Positions 6,222 to 8,863 of a DNA stretch of 8,863 nucleotides are shown one piece after another (positions within the stretch are counted from its first letter, which is position 1; each line of letters begins with the position of its first letter). The notes under the pieces were generated by a model. That model made no database searches. It was given only the letters and a program-made list of their open reading frames with translations, and was not told where the DNA came from. The stretch is from positions 1 through 8,863 of the forward strand of contig JAOPYP010000256.1 of assembly GCA_025964635.1 (NCBI GenBank). Reading direction: 5' to 3'. Made by a program: the position numbers and the translations under genes. The DNA comes from Actinomycetes bacterium. Lineage in GTDB: Bacteria > Actinomycetota > Actinomycetes > Streptosporangiales > Streptosporangiaceae.

Positions 6222-6660
6222 TTATAACCTCCAAGGGGAACGTGCGCATCCAGCCAGTACGATTAACACGGCATAGCGAGGTGACGTCTTTGGGTCGTTT
6301 CCGTGCCGGGCGAGCGGGGGTCCATGGGCCCGCCGGGTTGTCCTTGCCGTAGTGGCCAGGAGCGCCGCTCCGCTGGGCAATAGCGCTTCGATCCAGCTGG
6401 CCGCCGCAGTGATCTAGCCGGCCTATGGCCAGGTTGCGGAGATGTGTAGCCGGACGAGGCGGCCACCCCGGGACGGCCCGGGCGGCGGCGGGAACAGGCG
6501 CAGCCGCAGCCCGTTTGATGCCCACCGGCGGGCCGGGCCTTCGAGGGCGCGCATCCAGGGCCAGGCCCAGGACGTCGCAGGTCACGGCGGCCATCTCGCA
6601 CCGGACCAGTCAGTACTGGGCGGCAGGGGAGACGCTCAGCTGGCGAGACGTATCGATTTG
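6222..6660. other. Long intergenic region without a convincing intact gene
   Basis: The interval between the two divergent units is about 740 bases. The outer edges are AT-rich and hold promoter and operator-like sequences. The middle is GC-rich with open frames on both strands of low-complexity Ala/Arg/Pro/Gly composition, which is typical of shadow frames. None has a ribosome binding site and a recognisable complete domain. The only protein-like signal is the possible transposase tail listed separately on the - strand. Confidence 0.5.
6290..6460 (-). pseudogene. Possible degraded C-terminal tail of a transposase
   Basis: The - strand encodes THLRNLAIGRL (about 6447-6415) and, about 20 codons on, GHYGKDNPAGP (about 6357-6325). 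The spacing and wording resemble the C-terminal LRNLAI...LRHHARD-type ending of ISAs1-like transposases. The sequence between is not a clean family match, no catalytic DDE region precedes it, and no terminal inverted repeats were found. This is pattern memory only and may be chance. Confidence 0.22.
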
Positions 6661-6670
6661 ATCACGGTCA

Positions 6671-6700
6671 TTGACAGCGCGGGCCGGTGAAGTTCAGCAT
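6671..6700 (+). promoter_or_regulatory. Candidate promoter of the aldolase–kinase operon
   Basis: TTGACA (6671-6676) is a perfect -35 hexamer. CAGCAT (6695-6700), 18 bp downstream, is a weak -10. The predicted start, near 6707, lies just before the GTTCATT palindrome, which would then act as an operator. A second option is TTGCAC (6704-6709) with AACAAT (6727-6732) at 17 bp spacing, overlapping the palindrome. The sequence cannot choose between them. Confidence 0.35.
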
Positions 6701-6713
6701 CTGTTGCACCGTA

Positions 6714-6729
6714 GTTCATTGAAATGAAC
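6714..6729. promoter_or_regulatory. Palindromic operator-like site upstream of the aldolase gene
   Basis: GTTCATTGAAATGAAC has perfect 7-bp arms around a 2-bp centre. The heptamer TGCACCG flanks it on both sides (6705-6711 and 6735-6741), 30 bp apart. Its right arm runs into the GAACAATTGT motif (6726-6735) that is also found upstream of the aldehyde dehydrogenase gene. The arrangement suits a dimeric repressor of the DeoR, GntR or IclR type; none is encoded in view. Confidence 0.55.
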
Positions 6730-6827
6730 AATTGTGCACCGCAACTGCAATGACTGGGCGGCACTATGAGGACGGCGCGAACGCGATGCATGAGGGCGCA
6801 GGTCACGGCAAGCCGGCCACCGGGGCC

Positions 6828-6850
6828 CGGAGCCGAGGCAAGCGGCTCCG
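6828..6850 (+). promoter_or_regulatory. Stem-loop directly before the aldolase start codon
   Basis: CGGAGCCG (6828-6835) and CGGCTCCG (6843-6850) form a perfect 8-bp stem with loop AGGCAAG; the next base is the A of the ATG at 6851. The only Shine-Dalgarno-like bases (GAGG, 6835-6838) sit at the stem edge and in the loop. The hairpin could limit or tune ribosome access. The structure is visible; its effect on translation is inferred. Confidence 0.45.
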
Positions 6851-7531
6851 ATGATTGATGCGGTGTACGGCGCGGACCTGCAATCCGCCAGGGAAGAACT
6901 CGTTGCCTGCGGCGTACGCCTTCTCGGCAAGGGGATCCTGACTCAGACGTCAGGCAATCTCAGCATCCGTCTTTCCCCGGAAGTAATAGCAATCACGCCG
7001 ACATCCATCGAGTACGACAAGATGAAGCCCGACGACATCGTCGTATGCAGCCTGGACGGCACTGTTCTTGAGGGCGCCAAAGCTCCATCATCCGAGACCC
7101 CCCTGCATGCGGCCGTCTACCAGCACCGCGACGACATCAGCGCGATCGTGCACACGCACTCAGGCCACGCCACCACGCTGGCCATCCTGGGCATGCCGAT
7201 CCCTGCCGTCCACTACATCATCGCCAGCCTGAACACCACGACAGTGCCGGTGGCCGCGTACGCCACCTACGGGACTCCGGAGCTCGCGGCAAGCGTCCGG
7301 GATACCTTCCAGGCTCCCTGCATGGCTGTGCTGATCGCCAACCACGGCATGGTCGCCGGCGGCCGGACCTTGAAGCAGGCCGCCGACGGTGCGGAGACGA
7401 CGGAGATCCTGGCCAGCTATTACTACCGCGGCCTGGCGGTTGGACAGCCCAACGTCTTGACCGCCGACCAGATGGGCGAGGTATTCGCCAAGTACCAGCG
7501 CAAGCCCGCGGACGCCAGCACCGTGTACTGA
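6851..7531 (+). CDS. Class II aldolase/adducin-family protein (L-fuculose-phosphate aldolase-like)
   Basis: This is a 226-aa Zn-dependent enzyme of the class II aldolase (AraD/FucA) family, whose members cleave a ketose 1-phosphate to DHAP plus a short aldehyde or epimerise pentulose phosphates. The phosphate-binding motif TSGNLS is at residues 33-38 and PSSET at 79-83. Glu82 fits the catalytic acid/base, and His101, His103 (HTHS) and His165 (ANHGM) fit the three zinc ligands. All are present and the length is typical. I kept the ATG at 6851 because the N terminus then aligns with the family; the ribosome binding site is weak and a hairpin abuts the start. The FGGY kinase begins 38 bp downstream with its own strong site, so the two probably form an operon. 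The downstream kinase favours an aldolase in fuculose, rhamnulose or ribulose-type catabolism over a decarboxylase or epimerase, but the exact substrate is not shown. Confidence 0.9.
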   Translation: MIDAVYGADLQSAREELVACGVRLLGKGILTQTSGNLSIRLSPEVIAITPTSIEYDKMKPDDIVVCSLDGTVLEGAKAPSSETPLHAAVYQHRDDISAIVHTHSGHATTLAILGMPIPAVHYIIASLNTTTVPVAAYATYGTPELAASVRDTFQAPCMAVLIANHGMVAGGRTLKQAADGAETTEILASYYYRGLAVGQPNVLTADQMGEVFAKYQRKPADASTVY

Positions 7532-7553
7532 CTTTCCGCCTCAGCCCGGCACC

Positions 7554-7559
7554 AGGAGG
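7554..7559 (+). promoter_or_regulatory. Ribosome binding site of the FGGY kinase gene
   Basis: AGGAGG lies 10 bases before the ATG at 7570 and is a near-perfect Shine-Dalgarno sequence, in contrast to the weak site of the aldolase gene just upstream. Confidence 0.7.
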
Positions 7560-7569
7560 GAGAATCCCG

Positions 7570-8863
7570 ATGCCCGAGATCGTCGTCACGCTCGACATCG
7601 GTGGTTCGGGTGTCAAAGCGAGTTGTTTCGATCCGGCCGGAGATGTCGCGACGACGGCCGCCGTCGTGCGCTACCCGTCCGCAGACTCACAGGATGAAGG
7701 CACATTCGATCCCAGCGTGTGGGCCGAGACCGCGATAGCCGCCCTCGCGCAGCTCGTTGCCTGCTGCCCGGCCCAGCCCCGGCACTACCTGGGCATCACA
7801 GTCAGCGCGATCCGCATTCCCTTTGTGCTCCTCGATGCTGATCAGCGGGTCGTCGGCCCTTCCCTGCTGAACCGAGACCGGCGCGCGCTGCCGATCGTGG
7901 ACGATCTCGCCGCCTCCATCGGCCAACGCAGGCTCCACTCGACGACTGGACACTGGGCAGCGCCGGAGTTCGGCCTGCCTAAGCTGGCCTGGATCCAGCG
8001 CACCTACCCTGCCGCCTGGCAGCAGGTGCGCACCATCCTCCAGCTACACGACTGGTTCATCTTCAGCCTCTGCGGAGCCATCGCTAGCGAGGCCTCATCC
8101 GCCGCCATGAGCCAGATGATGGACATCTCTGCCGGTACATGGGCGTATGACCTCCTCGCATCTGAGTGCGGGGTCCGGGACGAGATGATGCCTCAGTTCG
8201 GGGCGGCCGGGACCCGGGCTGGCGGACTCCTCCGGATGGTCGCCGAGCAAGTTGGCCTGCCCGCCGGCCTGCCCGTCCACCTAGGTGCGGGCGATACGCA
8301 CATGTCCGCACTTGCTGCTGGGGGCCAGGCGTCGGGTTGGCCGGTCGTGGTCGCCGGAACTACCGGACCAACTCAGCTCGCAGTCGAGTCTGCCGCCAAT
8401 CTCGATACCTGGTTCCCGCTTCTCGTCAGTGCCCTGCCCGGAGCGACGGGATGGGCCCTCGAAGCAAACGCAGGTCCGACCGGGGAGATCGTCGACCGGC
8501 TCAATGACCTGACCCAACTGAGCGGAGCGAGCCTTCAGGCCGGACTGGCAGAACGCGGATTTGCCGTCGACGACGCCGCGGACCGCTCCGAGCCCCTGAC
8601 TGTCCTCGCCGGCAATCCCTTCTTCGGGCCGAGCGGCTGGCGTGTCTGGCCTGCGCCGACCGTCTTCGGTCTTACTCCCCGGCACACGGGCGCCGACCTC
8701 CTCGAGGCAGCCAGGTCCGGCACATGCCTGGCGTTCAGCCAGGTACTCAACCAGCTTTCCAGCGCGTTCGAGTTCCGCGGTGACACGGTTATCGCGACCG
8801 GCGGCATGAGCCGCAGCGCCACGTGGAGCCAGGCGCTGGCTGACGTGACCGGCCGCACCGTCC
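7570..8863 (+). CDS. FGGY-family carbohydrate kinase (3' end beyond the window)
   Basis: The frame stays open for 431 codons from ATG 7570 to the window edge; FGGY kinases are usually about 480-520 aa, so only the last part is missing. These cytoplasmic enzymes transfer the gamma-phosphate of ATP to a sugar or polyol. Seen in order are the first phosphate-loop LDIGGSGVKAS (residues 8-18), LLNRDRRA (99-106) at the place of the sugar-binding W-x-D-x-R region, LHDWFIFSLCG (159-169), catalytic Asp242 in GAGDTHMSAL, the second ATP-binding loop GTTGP (263-267), and TGGMSRSATWSQALADVTGR (from about 410), the adenosine-binding region. All ATP-site motifs are intact. The family is clear but the substrate is not: xylulose, fuculose, rhamnulose, ribulose or erythritol-type kinases share these motifs. 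It follows a class II aldolase by 38 bp and starts at AGGAGG, so co-transcription is likely and the pair points to ketose phosphorylation then cleavage. Confidence 0.9.
   Translation, partial: MPEIVVTLDIGGSGVKASCFDPAGDVATTAAVVRYPSADSQDEGTFDPSVWAETAIAALAQLVACCPAQPRHYLGITVSAIRIPFVLLDADQRVVGPSLLNRDRRALPIVDDLAASIGQRRLHSTTGHWAAPEFGLPKLAWIQRTYPAAWQQVRTILQLHDWFIFSLCGAIASEASSAAMSQMMDISAGTWAYDLLASECGVRDEMMPQFGAAGTRAGGLLRMVAEQVGLPAGLPVHLGAGDTHMSALAAGGQASGWPVVVAGTTGPTQLAVESAANLDTWFPLLVSALPGATGWALEANAGPTGEIVDRLNDLTQLSGASLQAGLAERGFAVDDAADRSEPLTVLAGNPFFGPSGWRVWPAPTVFGLTPRHTGADLLEAARSGTCLAFSQVLNQLSSAFEFRGDTVIATGGMSRSATWSQALADVTGRTV

Noticed and set aside
8084..8858. Several open frames on both strands inside the kinase gene.
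   Set aside because: The kinase frame from 7570 has all FGGY motifs through this stretch, so these are shadows.

Overview
The window is high-GC DNA with the codon bias of an actinobacterium. It carries large LuxR/AfsR-type regulators, a LysR–SDR divergent pair, a TetR–cupin pair and regulator genes that look leaderless. No tRNA, rRNA, CRISPR array or intact mobile element was seen. Both ends are cut through genes.

Layout. (1) Positions 1-1487, + strand: the C-terminal two thirds of an ATPase-type LuxR-family regulator. It is split by a frameshift at about 678-712 into an ATPase/TPR part and a TPR plus LuxR-HTH part. (2) 1505-2383, - strand: a LysR-family regulator, convergent with the LuxR gene. 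It is divergent from (3) an NAD(P)-dependent short-chain dehydrogenase at 2505-3353, + strand. A T-N11-A box overlaps the likely LysR promoter. (4) 3434-4626, + strand: a TetR-family regulator translationally coupled (ATGA overlap) to a small cupin protein. A perfect 11-bp inverted repeat lies just before the TetR start. (5) 4700-6112, - strand: an aldehyde dehydrogenase, convergent with the cupin gene. (6) 6113-6850: a long intergenic region with promoters, operator-like palindromes and a possible degraded transposase tail. (7) 6851 to the window end, + strand: a class II aldolase followed by an FGGY-family sugar kinase that runs off the edge.

How the genes may work together. Units 2-4 look like two independent, locally autoregulated regulator–enzyme pairs. 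The right half has the logic of a sugar or polyol catabolic locus. An FGGY kinase phosphorylates a ketose, a class II aldolase cleaves the ketose phosphate to DHAP plus a short aldehyde (lactaldehyde or glycolaldehyde), and the divergent aldehyde dehydrogenase oxidises that aldehyde. A shared AT-rich motif (GAACAATTGT) upstream of both divergent units supports common regulation. The substrate cannot be named from the sequence, and an isomerase, transporter and regulator are not in view.
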